Assembly (NCBI GenBank): GCA_016183885.1
Contig: JACPDS010000083.1
Coordinates: 1-8,564 of the forward strand
Direction of reading: 5' to 3'
Length of the DNA stretch: 8,564 bases
From: Armatimonadota bacterium
GTDB lineage: Bacteria; Vulcanimicrobiota; JACPDS01
Below, piece by piece: positions 1-6,601 of the stretch. Numbering within the stretch: the stretch's first letter is position 1; each line of letters begins with the position of its first letter. Under the pieces are notes generated by a model. It made no database searches and had not been told where the DNA came from. It saw only the letters and a list, made by a program, of their open reading frames with translations. A program made the position numbers and the translations under genes.

Positions 1-2
1 AA

Positions 3-551
3 AAATTTAAAAAAATTAAAAATCCTTTAAGTTTAATTCAGTTGGAAAAAATAGTTTTAGATTTTAACAAAATTTCTCATCATTCTTTAAGCCTTACAGG
101 AGGAGAACCTTTACTGCAAGCAGATTTTCTTAAAAATTTTTTACCTAAAATAAAAAAAAGAAAGATTAAAATTTATTTAGAAACAAATGGAATTTATTAT
201 AAAAACTTAATGAAGATTTTACCCTGGATCGATATAATCTCTATGGATATTAAACTTCCTTCCGTAAGCGGTGAATCTTTTTTAAAAGAGCATTATGATT
301 TTTTAACATCGGCTTATTTAAAAGAATTATTTATAAAAATAGTGGTAAATTCCAAGCTTAGTTTAAAGGAACTAGAAACAGCGGGCGGAATAATTAAAAA
401 AGTTAATCCTGAAATTTTAGTTTTTATTCAACCGGATTGTAAAGAAAAATTAAATATTAAAGAGTTAAATATATTTTATAATATTTTAACAAAATTTGTA
501 AAAGAAGTGAGAATAGTTCCTCAAATGCATAAATTTTTAAAAATAAACTGA
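3..551 (+). CDS. queE: 7-carboxy-7-deazaguanine synthase (QueE), C-terminal part, cut by window start
   Basis: This radical SAM enzyme converts 6-carboxytetrahydropterin to 7-carboxy-7-deazaguanine in queuosine synthesis, in the cytoplasm. The frame is open from base 3, so the TTG at 42 is an internal Leu and not a start. The gene begins outside the window. Visible family blocks are TGGEPLLQ (the glycine-rich SAM-binding strand that follows the iron-sulfur segment), ETNG, SMDIKLPS and a late IQPD block. The CxxxCxxC iron-sulfur motif should lie in the missing N-terminus, about 70 to 90 residues, and cannot be checked here. The gene ends with TGA, 7 nt before folE2, which supplies the upstream step of the same pathway, so the two are probably one operon. 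The assignment to QueE rather than another small radical SAM protein rests on these blocks plus the folE2 neighbour. Base composition is very AT-rich. Confidence 0.87.
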   Translation, partial: KFKKIKNPLSLIQLEKIVLDFNKISHHSLSLTGGEPLLQADFLKNFLPKIKKRKIKIYLETNGIYYKNLMKILPWIDIISMDIKLPSVSGESFLKEHYDFLTSAYLKELFIKIVVNSKLSLKELETAGGIIKKVNPEILVFIQPDCKEKLNIKELNIFYNILTKFVKEVRIVPQMHKFLKIN

Positions 552-558
552 TATATTT

Positions 559-1362
559 ATGGAAGATATTCAAAGCTATCCGGATTTTAGGAATATAGAA
601 ATTCAAAGAGTGGGCATAAAAGATTTGCACCTGCCTTTTTATATATTGGAAAAAGAAGGCGGTTCTCAAGGAGTTTTAGCCAATATTAATTTAAGCGTTA
701 ATCTTTCTCAAAATTTTAAGGGCACTCATCTTTCTCGTTTTGTGGAAATTTTAAATAAATGGCGGAAAAAATGCATCTCCAGTTTAGAATTAGAAAGAAT
801 ATTAAAAGAAACTAAGGAAAAATTAATTACTAAAGAAGCTAATATTTATTTAAAATTTAAATATTTTATAAAAAAACAAGCTCCTTTAAGTAAAAGTGAA
901 AGCATTTTGGATTATGATTGTGAGTTTATTGGTTTTTTAAATAAATCAAATTATCGCTTTGTTTTAGGGGTTTCCGTTCCGATTACCGCTCTTTGTCCTT
1001 GCAGCAAGGTTATTTCACGTTTTGGAGCCCATAATCAACGGGGCTTTATTCATGCTCGAGTGGAATTTTCTAAAGGTTTTTTATGGATTGAAGATTTAGT
1101 AAATTTACTTGAAGAACAGGGAAGTTCTCCCGTTTATCCGCTTTTAAAGAGAGCTGATGAAAAGCACCTTACTGAAAGAGCTTATCAAAACGCTAAATTT
1201 GTTGAAGATATTTTAAGAGATGCCATTTTGGTTTTAAGAAAAAATAAAAAAATTCTATGGTTTCAAATAGAATGTGAAGATTTTGAATCTATCCATAATC
1301 ACAGCACTTTTGCTTATCAGGAAGAATATTTAAGAAGAAAAAATAATCTTAAAAAGCAATAA
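559..1362 (+). CDS. folE2: GTP cyclohydrolase IB (FolE2)
   Basis: FolE2 hydrolyses GTP to 7,8-dihydroneopterin triphosphate, the entry step to queuosine and folate. The 267-residue length is normal for the family and the ATG at 559 begins at the expected N-terminus (MEDIQSYPDFRNIEIQRVG matches the usual opening). The diagnostic block ALCPCSKVISRFGAHNQR contains Cys146 and His158. The metal-site acids would be Glu201 (in ADEKHL) and Glu216 (in KFVED). This spacing matches, from memory, the Cys/His/Glu/Glu site described in the Neisseria enzyme. The C-terminal ESIHNHSTFAY block is also typical. FolE2 is unrelated in sequence to zinc-dependent FolE and can work with metals such as Mn, so it is often used when zinc is scarce (established knowledge). 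No Shine-Dalgarno is visible. The next gene starts 2 nt after the stop, so operon membership with queE and the channel gene is likely. Confidence 0.96.
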   Translation: MEDIQSYPDFRNIEIQRVGIKDLHLPFYILEKEGGSQGVLANINLSVNLSQNFKGTHLSRFVEILNKWRKKCISSLELERILKETKEKLITKEANIYLKFKYFIKKQAPLSKSESILDYDCEFIGFLNKSNYRFVLGVSVPITALCPCSKVISRFGAHNQRGFIHARVEFSKGFLWIEDLVNLLEEQGSSPVYPLLKRADEKHLTERAYQNAKFVEDILRDAILVLRKNKKILWFQIECEDFESIHNHSTFAYQEEYLRRKNNLKKQ

Positions 1363-1364
1363 AT

Positions 1365-2417
1365 ATGACAATTAAAGAGATATTTATTAACTATTTAATT
1401 TTTAAACCATTTATTTTAAGTTTAATTTTAATACTTTCTGGTTATATTTTAGGCTTGATTTTCGAAAAAATTGTCTTAATCAAACTTAAAAAAATTGCGG
1501 AAGCGGCAAAATGGGAATGGGCTGATATTTTAATTGGATCTATACGGGGCATAACTATCCTTTGCTTTATAATAGTGGGAATTTATAGCGCCATATTTAC
1601 CCTGCCTGTAAATTTAAAACCCTTGTTAAATATAGAAAAAACTTTATTAATTATTTTTATGTTTTTAGCAACGATTGTTATATCGAGAGCCGCGGTAGGT
1701 TTTGTTAAAATTTATATTTATAGAGTTCAAGATATTTTCCCTTCAAATTCAATATTTGTAAATTTAACCAGATTTATAGTTTTTACTACAGGCGCGCTTG
1801 TTATTTTCCAGATGCTTGGCATTTCTATAGCTCCTATACTTACCGCTTTAGGAGTGGGCGGTCTTGCTGTAGCCTTAGCTCTTCAAGATACGCTTTCAAA
1901 TTTATTTGCCGGGCTTAATATAATTTTTTCAAAAAAAATAAACCCGGGAGATTATATAAAACTTAATTCAGGAGAAGAAGGTTATGTTATGGATATAACA
2001 TGGAGAAATACCATCATTAAAACTTTTCAGAATAATCTGATTATTATTCCGAATTCTAAGTTAGCTTCAGCCGCAATTACAAATTATCATCTTCCGGAAA
2101 GAGAAATATCCGTCCTTATCCCAATTAAGGCAAGTTATGATACCGATCTTGATAAGTTAGAGAGCGTGACTATTGAGGCGGCAAAAGAAGTTATGAGAGA
2201 AATTCAAGGCGGCGTCCCCGAGTTTGAGCCGTTTATGCGCTATAATAACCTTTCAGATTTTAATATAAGTTTTAATATTATATTGCGCGTCAAAGAATTT
2301 TCCGACCAATCTTTAATTAAACATGAGTTTATAAGAAAATTGAAAAATAAATATGATCAAGAAGGCATAATTACAGCCTTTCCAATAAGGGATTTATTTG
2401 AAAAAGAAATAAATTAA
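1365..2417 (+). CDS. MscS-family small-conductance mechanosensitive channel
   Basis: This is an inner-membrane channel that opens under membrane tension and releases solutes during osmotic downshock. The 350-residue protein has about five membrane segments: near residues 12-35, 57-80, 92-112, 131-151 and the pore-lining helix from about 156. The pore region is clear: a Gly/Ala-rich ALGVGGLAVALALQDTLSNL stretch, then the first cytoplasmic beta-domain with NPGDYIKL, GYVMDITWRNT and the NNLIIIPNSKLA block. The remaining residues 245-350 form the alpha/beta vestibule domain. The extra membrane segments before the pore helix make it larger than E. coli MscS (three segments) and closer to the YbdG/YnaI-like size range. 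It begins 2 nt after folE2 with no visible Shine-Dalgarno, suggesting translational coupling. A functional link to queuosine or zinc genes is not evident. The first part of the gene is very AT-rich and the second half less so. Confidence 0.93.
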   Translation: MTIKEIFINYLIFKPFILSLILILSGYILGLIFEKIVLIKLKKIAEAAKWEWADILIGSIRGITILCFIIVGIYSAIFTLPVNLKPLLNIEKTLLIIFMFLATIVISRAAVGFVKIYIYRVQDIFPSNSIFVNLTRFIVFTTGALVIFQMLGISIAPILTALGVGGLAVALALQDTLSNLFAGLNIIFSKKINPGDYIKLNSGEEGYVMDITWRNTIIKTFQNNLIIIPNSKLASAAITNYHLPEREISVLIPIKASYDTDLDKLESVTIEAAKEVMREIQGGVPEFEPFMRYNNLSDFNISFNIILRVKEFSDQSLIKHEFIRKLKNKYDQEGIITAFPIRDLFEKEIN

Positions 2418-2523
2418 ATCCTATTTTTTAGATTAATATAAAAATCATGATGAAGGAATATTTTATTTTCAAAAGAATGCTATTTTTAGTTCTGTGATTT
2501 TATAGTTAGATTTTTAATGCATT
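2418..2523 (+). promoter_or_regulatory. Intergenic gap, likely promoter region of the metal-uptake cassette
   Basis: This is the only plus-strand gap longer than 40 nt between genes, so a promoter for the downstream group is expected here. A TATAGT hexamer at 2501-2506, preceded by a TG two bases into the spacer region near 2493-2495, could be a -10 element, but no good -35 is seen. A short AT-rich direct repeat (CTATTTTT(T)AG at 2421-2431 and 2480-2489) and an 8-bp palindrome ATCATGAT (2444-2451) are present. No convincing Zur or Fur operator and no strong hairpin terminator after the channel gene were found. Role is inferred from position, not from a motif. Confidence 0.3.
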
Positions 2524-2892
2524 ATGAAGAAGCATGTGCCGGAAAAAATTTTAATTTTATCCGTTATTCGCGGAATAGCTTTTCTGCTTGTTATTATAAT
2601 TTTTACAACCACTTTTTCTGCGGCCGGACATTCTCATTTTTCAGAATTTTTAAAAAATACTTCCGCAAAATCAAGTAAAATTATTTTTCAGAGTTCGTTT
2701 ATTCCGATAAACGGGGAAGCTTGTCCTCTATGTTTCCTAATCAGTCAATTTTCCGGCGTTTATCTTTCAGCAAATGCCGATTTATTGATTAATGAATCTG
2801 CGCCGGAAAAGCTTTTCATCTATTTTTTGCTTAATCCTTCATTTATTGTGTTAAGCGAACATCCGGCGCGCGGGCCGCCTTCCTTATCTTAA
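2524..2892 (+). CDS. Small membrane-anchored His/CxxC protein, DUF2946-like, unknown function
   Basis: I do not recognise a characterised gene. The 122-residue protein has one N-terminal hydrophobic segment (about residues 9-32) that could be a signal anchor or signal peptide, directly followed by a GHSHF motif (His36, His38). A CPLC pair follows (Cys67, Cys70), then a second hydrophobic stretch near 97-110 and a terminal SEHPARGPPS tail. The overall plan (short, one leading membrane segment, a central CxxC, a C-terminal Arg-Gly/Ala-Pro-Pro tail) resembles small DUF2946-type proteins often found near metal transport genes; this is recalled, not searched. His and Cys pairs suggest metal binding on the periplasmic side. 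It sits 38 nt upstream of the outer-membrane protein gene and is probably in the same transcript. The ATG at 2524 has no Shine-Dalgarno. No other start fits better. Confidence 0.72.
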   Translation: MKKHVPEKILILSVIRGIAFLLVIIIFTTTFSAAGHSHFSEFLKNTSAKSSKIIFQSSFIPINGEACPLCFLISQFSGVYLSANADLLINESAPEKLFIYFLLNPSFIVLSEHPARGPPSLS

Positions 2893-2914
2893 TTAATCTG
2901 CTTTAAGATTTATA

Positions 2915-2920
2915 GAAGGA
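2915..2920 (+). promoter_or_regulatory. Ribosome binding site of the outer-membrane protein gene
   Basis: GAAGGA lies 10 nt before the ATG at 2931 and supports that start. An out-of-frame ATG overlaps the site at 2920-2922 and is unlikely to be used. Confidence 0.6.
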
Positions 2921-2930
2921 TGGTCTGTTT

Positions 2931-4268
2931 ATGCATAGATTTATTATTTTAATTTTATTGTGTTTTTTATTTCATTTTATTTTCCTTTGTCACGGCATTA
3001 CCTATGCCCAATTTATAGATCAAAAATTTCTGACAACTCCTTCAACTTCTGTTAAAAAGAATGAAAAAGTAAAAGCTGGGCATAGCGCAGGTAATTCAAT
3101 AAAAGTTGAAAGTAAAACGGAAGATTTGAAGTCTGAAATTGAAAAGTTGAAAAAACGAGTTGAGGAACTTGAGCAAAAGCTGAAAGAACAGGAAGAAAAA
3201 AAGAAGCAGGAAGAAGAACAGAAAGTTCAGATGGAAACGCCGGCAACTCCTGAGCCGGCTTCTCCAGTGATTAAGGCAGCCGCCTCCCGTACAATTTTTA
3301 ATCCGGAAACTTCTGTAGTTGGAGATTTTAACTGGCTTATTAATCATGATAAAGTTAGAGACGGAGGGAATCCTTTTAATATGAAGGAAGTGGAGCTTGC
3401 TCTCCAGAGCTATATAGATCCATTTTCCAGAGCTGATATTTTTCTCAGCTTTAGCAGGGACCAGGCTGAGCGCGAGCATAAATTCGAGATAGAAGAAGCA
3501 TATGCTACTTTATTTAAATTACCCTTTAATATTCAAGGCAAAATAGGAAAATTTAAAATGGAATTTGGCAAGGCAAATACCATGCATTCTCATACTCTTG
3601 AGACCGCTGATTTTCCATTAATGACACAGAATTTTTTGGGAACAGAGGGTATTTCTACAACAGGTGTCAGCCTTTCAACCCTTCTTCCGTTTTCTTTTTC
3701 TTCTGAGCTTATATTGCAAGCAGGAAATGAAGAAAATAATCTTTCTTTTTCTGGAGGCAATAGCGCAAGGCCTCTTTATCTTGCCAGATGGAATAATTAT
3801 TGGGATATAAGCGATGACGCCAATATTAGTCTTGGCATATCTTATCTTTCTGGTTTTAATGATACAGGAGGTTCTTTTCTTACCAAGATTATGGGCGGAG
3901 ATTTTATTCTCAGGTGGAAGCCCTTGAAAGAATCGCTATATAAATCTTTTCTGTGGCGTACAGAGTATTTAAGATCTGTAAGAGAAGCATCCCTAGACAG
4001 TTCTATCTCTCACGGATATTATTCTATTGCGCAGTATCAACTGAACAGAAATTTTTATATTGGAGGCAGATACGATTATTCTGAATTTCCTAACAATAAT
4101 AAAGCATATGAAACCGGCGCAAGCTTATTTACCAATTATTATCCTACAGAGTTTATGAGATATGAATTGCAGTATTCTCAAATACAGGATCCTTTCAGGA
4201 ATTTTATTCCACAATGGTGGTTCCGCATGGTTTATATTCTTGGCCCTCACGGAGCTCATAAGTTTTAA
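2931..4268 (+). CDS. Outer-membrane beta-barrel protein with periplasmic coiled coil, probably metal-uptake associated
   Basis: A signal peptide is clear: a long hydrophobic core (residues 3-20) and a likely cut after TYA at residue 26. Residues about 60-100 form a highly charged Glu/Lys heptad region (a coiled coil), followed by a Pro/Thr linker (about 101-113). From about 120 to 445 there are alternating aromatic/polar strands typical of a porin barrel, ending in Phe as expected for outer-membrane insertion. The segment GKFKMEFGKANTMHSH, with His219 and His221, then DFPL and QNFLGTEG, and the terminal GPHGAHKF, recall a group of uncharacterised outer-membrane proteins I associate with znu-type loci; this family link is from memory. 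The coiled coil may trimerise the barrel or contact peptidoglycan. Being encoded 29 nt upstream of znuA, it plausibly lets zinc cross the outer membrane (inference). A general porin is the alternative. Confidence 0.82.
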   Translation: MHRFIILILLCFLFHFIFLCHGITYAQFIDQKFLTTPSTSVKKNEKVKAGHSAGNSIKVESKTEDLKSEIEKLKKRVEELEQKLKEQEEKKKQEEEQKVQMETPATPEPASPVIKAAASRTIFNPETSVVGDFNWLINHDKVRDGGNPFNMKEVELALQSYIDPFSRADIFLSFSRDQAEREHKFEIEEAYATLFKLPFNIQGKIGKFKMEFGKANTMHSHTLETADFPLMTQNFLGTEGISTTGVSLSTLLPFSFSSELILQAGNEENNLSFSGGNSARPLYLARWNNYWDISDDANISLGISYLSGFNDTGGSFLTKIMGGDFILRWKPLKESLYKSFLWRTEYLRSVREASLDSSISHGYYSIAQYQLNRNFYIGGRYDYSEFPNNNKAYETGASLFTNYYPTEFMRYELQYSQIQDPFRNFIPQWWFRMVYILGPHGAHKF

Positions 4269-4282
4269 TTAATAAAGAATTA

Positions 4283-4288
4283 AGGAGG
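4283..4288 (+). promoter_or_regulatory. Strong Shine-Dalgarno of the znuA-like gene
   Basis: AGGAGG is a perfect anti-16S match 9 nt before the ATG at 4298. It is the strongest such site in the window, showing that translation initiation of the damaged gene is still intact. Confidence 0.8.
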
Positions 4289-4297
4289 AATAAAATA

Positions 4298-5061
4298 ATG
4301 AAGATTATTAAGTTTTCTATAATAATTGCTTTAATTGGTTTTTTTGTTTATCCAGCTTTTGCGGATATACAGGTAGTTACTTCAATCCCTGACCTTGCAT
4401 ATATAACAAAACAAGTTGGGGGAGATAAAGTATCTGTTTTTTCTCTGGCAAAGGGATACCAGGATCCCCACCAAGTTGATTTAAAGCCAAGCTTCATGCT
4501 TAAGCTGTCTAAGGCAAATTTTTTTATTTTGATGGGACTCGATCTCGAAGTCTGGGCAAGAGATTTAATAGAGGGTTCAAGAAATTCAGAGATTACTCTT
4601 GGTATGCCGGGATATGTGGACTGCTCGGAAGAGATAAATGCGCTTGATATTCCCTCAAAAAGAATCTTGACAAATTTTTAAGCGAGATTGACAGGAATTA
4701 TTCAAGATGGAGCAGGGAGGCCGCAGCCTTAAAAGGTTTGAAAGTCATAACATATCATAAGTCCTGGGAATATTTTGCCAAAAGATTTGGTATAAATATA
4801 GTAGGGCAAATCGAACCAAAACCGGGGATACCTCCATCTCCCGCTCAGGTGGCAAAAGTTATACAAATAATTAATTCAAATAATGTAAAAGTTATTATAA
4901 TGGAGCCGTATTTTGATGATAGTATTCCAAACCTTATTGCTTCAAAGACCAAAGTAAAAGTATTGAAGCTGCCAAATATGGTTGATGCTTTCCCTGGAGA
5001 AGATAGTTATTTTTCATTTTTTGACTATATTATAAACAATCTAAAGAAAGCTGTAGAATAG
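4298..5061 (+). pseudogene. znuA: Zinc/manganese ABC transporter periplasmic binding protein (ZnuA-like), internal deletion and frameshift
   Basis: The intact protein would capture Zn (or Mn) in the periplasm and deliver it to ZnuBC. The first part (4298-4681, 127 residues, ending in TAA) has a signal peptide cut near AFA at residue 22, the DPH metal-ligand block (His58), KPSFMLKLSKANFF and PGYVDCS. The second part lies in the -1 frame, open from 4648 to 5061, with NLDKFLSEIDRNYSRW, TYHKSWEYF (another ligand His), EPKPGIPPSP, IIMEPYFDD and a DSYFSFFDY end. Between them about 50 residues normally present are absent, including the GDxHPxGNPHxWLDP loop with a conserved ligand His. The frames meet near an A5 run at 4657-4661; one added A would join them into a 254-residue protein, still lacking the loop. 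Either a true pseudogene or an assembly or sequencing error. A TTG at 4738 is unlikely to be a real start. Confidence 0.85.
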
Positions 5062-5071
5062 GGGTAAAATT

Positions 5072-5737
5072 ATGGAAGAATTATTAAAGTTCAGTGATGT
5101 AGCGCTTGGATATTCGAAAATTCCGGTTCTTCAGGGAATATCATTTGGTATATTTAAGGGAGATTTTTTGGGTATAGTCGGTCCTAACGGCTCAGGGAAA
5201 ACCACGCTTCTTAAAGCGATATTGGGCATTCTCAAACCGCTCAGAGGTGAAATTTGCTGCAGAGGGGGTTCATTAAGGTTTGGTTATGTCCCCCAAAGGG
5301 AGATGATGGATGAACTTTATCCTCTTACACCGCGGGAAATAATTATGATGAGCCGATATCCCCTTCTGGGGCCCCTAAAAAGATCCGGCAAAAAAGATAA
5401 AGAAAAAGCAGCCGAAGTTATAGAAAAGCTCGGGATAACCGATATAGCGAATAAACTATATAAAAATCTTTCCGGAGGGCAGAAACAAAGGACTTTGATT
5501 GCTCGGGCCCTGGCTGGAGAACCGGATATTCTGCTTTTAGATGAGCCGACTAACGGCATGGATATTAAGGTAGAAAAAAATATCATGGAAATAATAAATT
5601 TGCTTAATTTAGAAGGAATTACCATAGTAATGGTAACTCACATTATAAATCTTGTGGCCAATTATGCAAGCCGGATTGCTTTAATTAATGAAAAATTTTT
5701 AATAGGAGATTCCTCAAAGATATTAACAGAAGAATAA
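5072..5737 (+). CDS. znuC: Zinc-type ABC transporter ATP-binding protein (ZnuC-like)
   Basis: This is the cytoplasmic ATPase that powers the metal importer. All catalytic elements of the 221-residue protein are present: Walker A GPNGSGKTT (residues 37-45), Q-loop YVPQRE (Gln75), signature LSGGQKQR (133-140), Walker B ILLLDEPT with catalytic Glu158, and the switch His190 in MVTHIINLVANYA. The residue after the switch His is Ile rather than the more common Asp, which is a mild variation and not a defect. The VANYA segment and the size fit the zinc/manganese family (ABC-3 partner) better than cobalt or iron types. The gene starts 10 nt after the broken znuA, with a weak AGGGG Shine-Dalgarno at 5060-5064, and is followed 19 nt later by the permease. 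It looks functional although its binding protein does not. Metal specificity (Zn or Mn) cannot be fixed from sequence. Confidence 0.93.
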   Translation: MEELLKFSDVALGYSKIPVLQGISFGIFKGDFLGIVGPNGSGKTTLLKAILGILKPLRGEICCRGGSLRFGYVPQREMMDELYPLTPREIIMMSRYPLLGPLKRSGKKDKEKAAEVIEKLGITDIANKLYKNLSGGQKQRTLIARALAGEPDILLLDEPTNGMDIKVEKNIMEIINLLNLEGITIVMVTHIINLVANYASRIALINEKFLIGDSSKILTEE

Positions 5738-5756
5738 CTTTTTTTCTCAATTCTTT

Positions 5757-6536
5757 ATGAAAACAGCTCTTACAGCAGGAAGTCTTGTAGCTTTGTTTTG
5801 CTCTTATCTGGGCGTTTTTGTTGTCTTAAGGAGGATAATTTTTGTCTCAATTGCGCTGGCATCTTTTTCTTCTTTAGGCGTAGCCGTGGCTGTTTTTTTT
5901 GGAAAAAATCCATTGTTTTTCTCATTTATATTTGCTTTTATCGGAGTCTATATTTTTTCCCGTCAGAACATAGAGAAGAGACTGCCCCGGGAATCTGTCA
6001 TAGGACTTTCATATGCTCTGGCTTCCGCGCTGGCGATACTATTTCTTGCAAAATCAGCCCATGGTGAAGCAGATATGCTGAACCTTATATTTGGAAACAT
6101 CCTGAGCATTTCGAATAAAAATATTTTTGAGCTGATAGCGGTATTAATACCTGTGGGAATAATTCATGTTATGTTTTATAAAGAATTTCTTTTTTCTGCC
6201 TATGATTCTGAAATGGCGGAAGCATTGGGAATGAAAGTAAGTTTTTGGAATTTTCTTTTTTATCTGACCCTGGGCGCCGTTGTGGCAGTTTCAATCCATA
6301 TTACCGGAGTTTTGCTGGTGTTTACATTTTTGTTGGTTCCGGCTATGTTTGCATTGAATATAGCAAATTCAATAAAGCTGAGTATTGGCATATCATTTAT
6401 TGTTGCGGAAGCAGTAACCTGGCTTGGTCTTATTTTTTCTTTTGTCTGGGATTTACCTTCTTCATCTTTAATCATTGCTTTTTGCGGAGGGACATTTTTA
6501 TTTTCAATCCTTTATAGAAAAGCATTCGCTAAATAA
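5757..6536 (+). CDS. znuB: Zinc-type ABC transporter permease (ZnuB-like, ABC-3 family)
   Basis: This is the inner-membrane permease of the importer. The 259-residue protein is hydrophobic almost throughout, with about seven to eight membrane segments. Family landmarks are GVFVVLRRIIFV near residues 19-30, MLNLIFGNILSIS near 107-119, the coupling block SEMAEALGMK (151-160) that contacts the ATPase, and TGVLLVFTFLLVPA (183-196). The loop SAHGEADM (100-107) is polar and may face the periplasm. The start at ATG 5757 is the only one possible: the frame is open back to 5727 but has no start codon there, and no Shine-Dalgarno is visible in the T-rich 19-nt spacer, so translation may depend on coupling to znuC. 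The usual short N-terminal extension before the first helix is therefore missing or very short. The gene ends 65 nt before the convergent debranching enzyme gene. Confidence 0.93.
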   Translation: MKTALTAGSLVALFCSYLGVFVVLRRIIFVSIALASFSSLGVAVAVFFGKNPLFFSFIFAFIGVYIFSRQNIEKRLPRESVIGLSYALASALAILFLAKSAHGEADMLNLIFGNILSISNKNIFELIAVLIPVGIIHVMFYKEFLFSAYDSEMAEALGMKVSFWNFLFYLTLGAVVAVSIHITGVLLVFTFLLVPAMFALNIANSIKLSIGISFIVAEAVTWLGLIFSFVWDLPSSSLIIAFCGGTFLFSILYRKAFAK

Positions 6537-6601
6537 GAAATATGTTGTGATTGTGGACTGGAATAGTTTATACCATTATCCTTGAAGTTGGGATTATAAT
6601 C

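Noticed and set aside
42..44. TTG as the start of the QueE gene
   Set aside because: The frame is open upstream to base 3 and the protein would lack the iron-sulfur segment; it is an internal Leu of a truncated gene.
2418..2523. Zur or Fur operator before the metal cassette
   Set aside because: Only AT-rich sequence and an 8-bp palindrome (ATCATGAT) were seen; nothing resembles a known long inverted-repeat operator.
3096..3479. Minus-strand 127-codon open frame
   Set aside because: It mirrors the Glu/Lys-rich coiled-coil coding region, giving a Phe/Leu-rich product with no family features.
4655..4663. Programmed -1 ribosomal frameshift in znuA
   Set aside because: The A AAA AGA heptamer does not allow good re-pairing of both tRNAs, no downstream stem was seen, and the product would still lack a metal-ligand loop.
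5798..6517. Additional open frames overlapping the permease gene on both strands
   Set aside because: They are shadows of a well-supported membrane protein gene and show no recognisable domains.
6537..6601. Possible bidirectional terminator between znuB and the debranching enzyme
   Set aside because: Only a weak imperfect stem (ATTATCC with GGATTAT, one mismatch, 9-base loop) with no T run on either strand.
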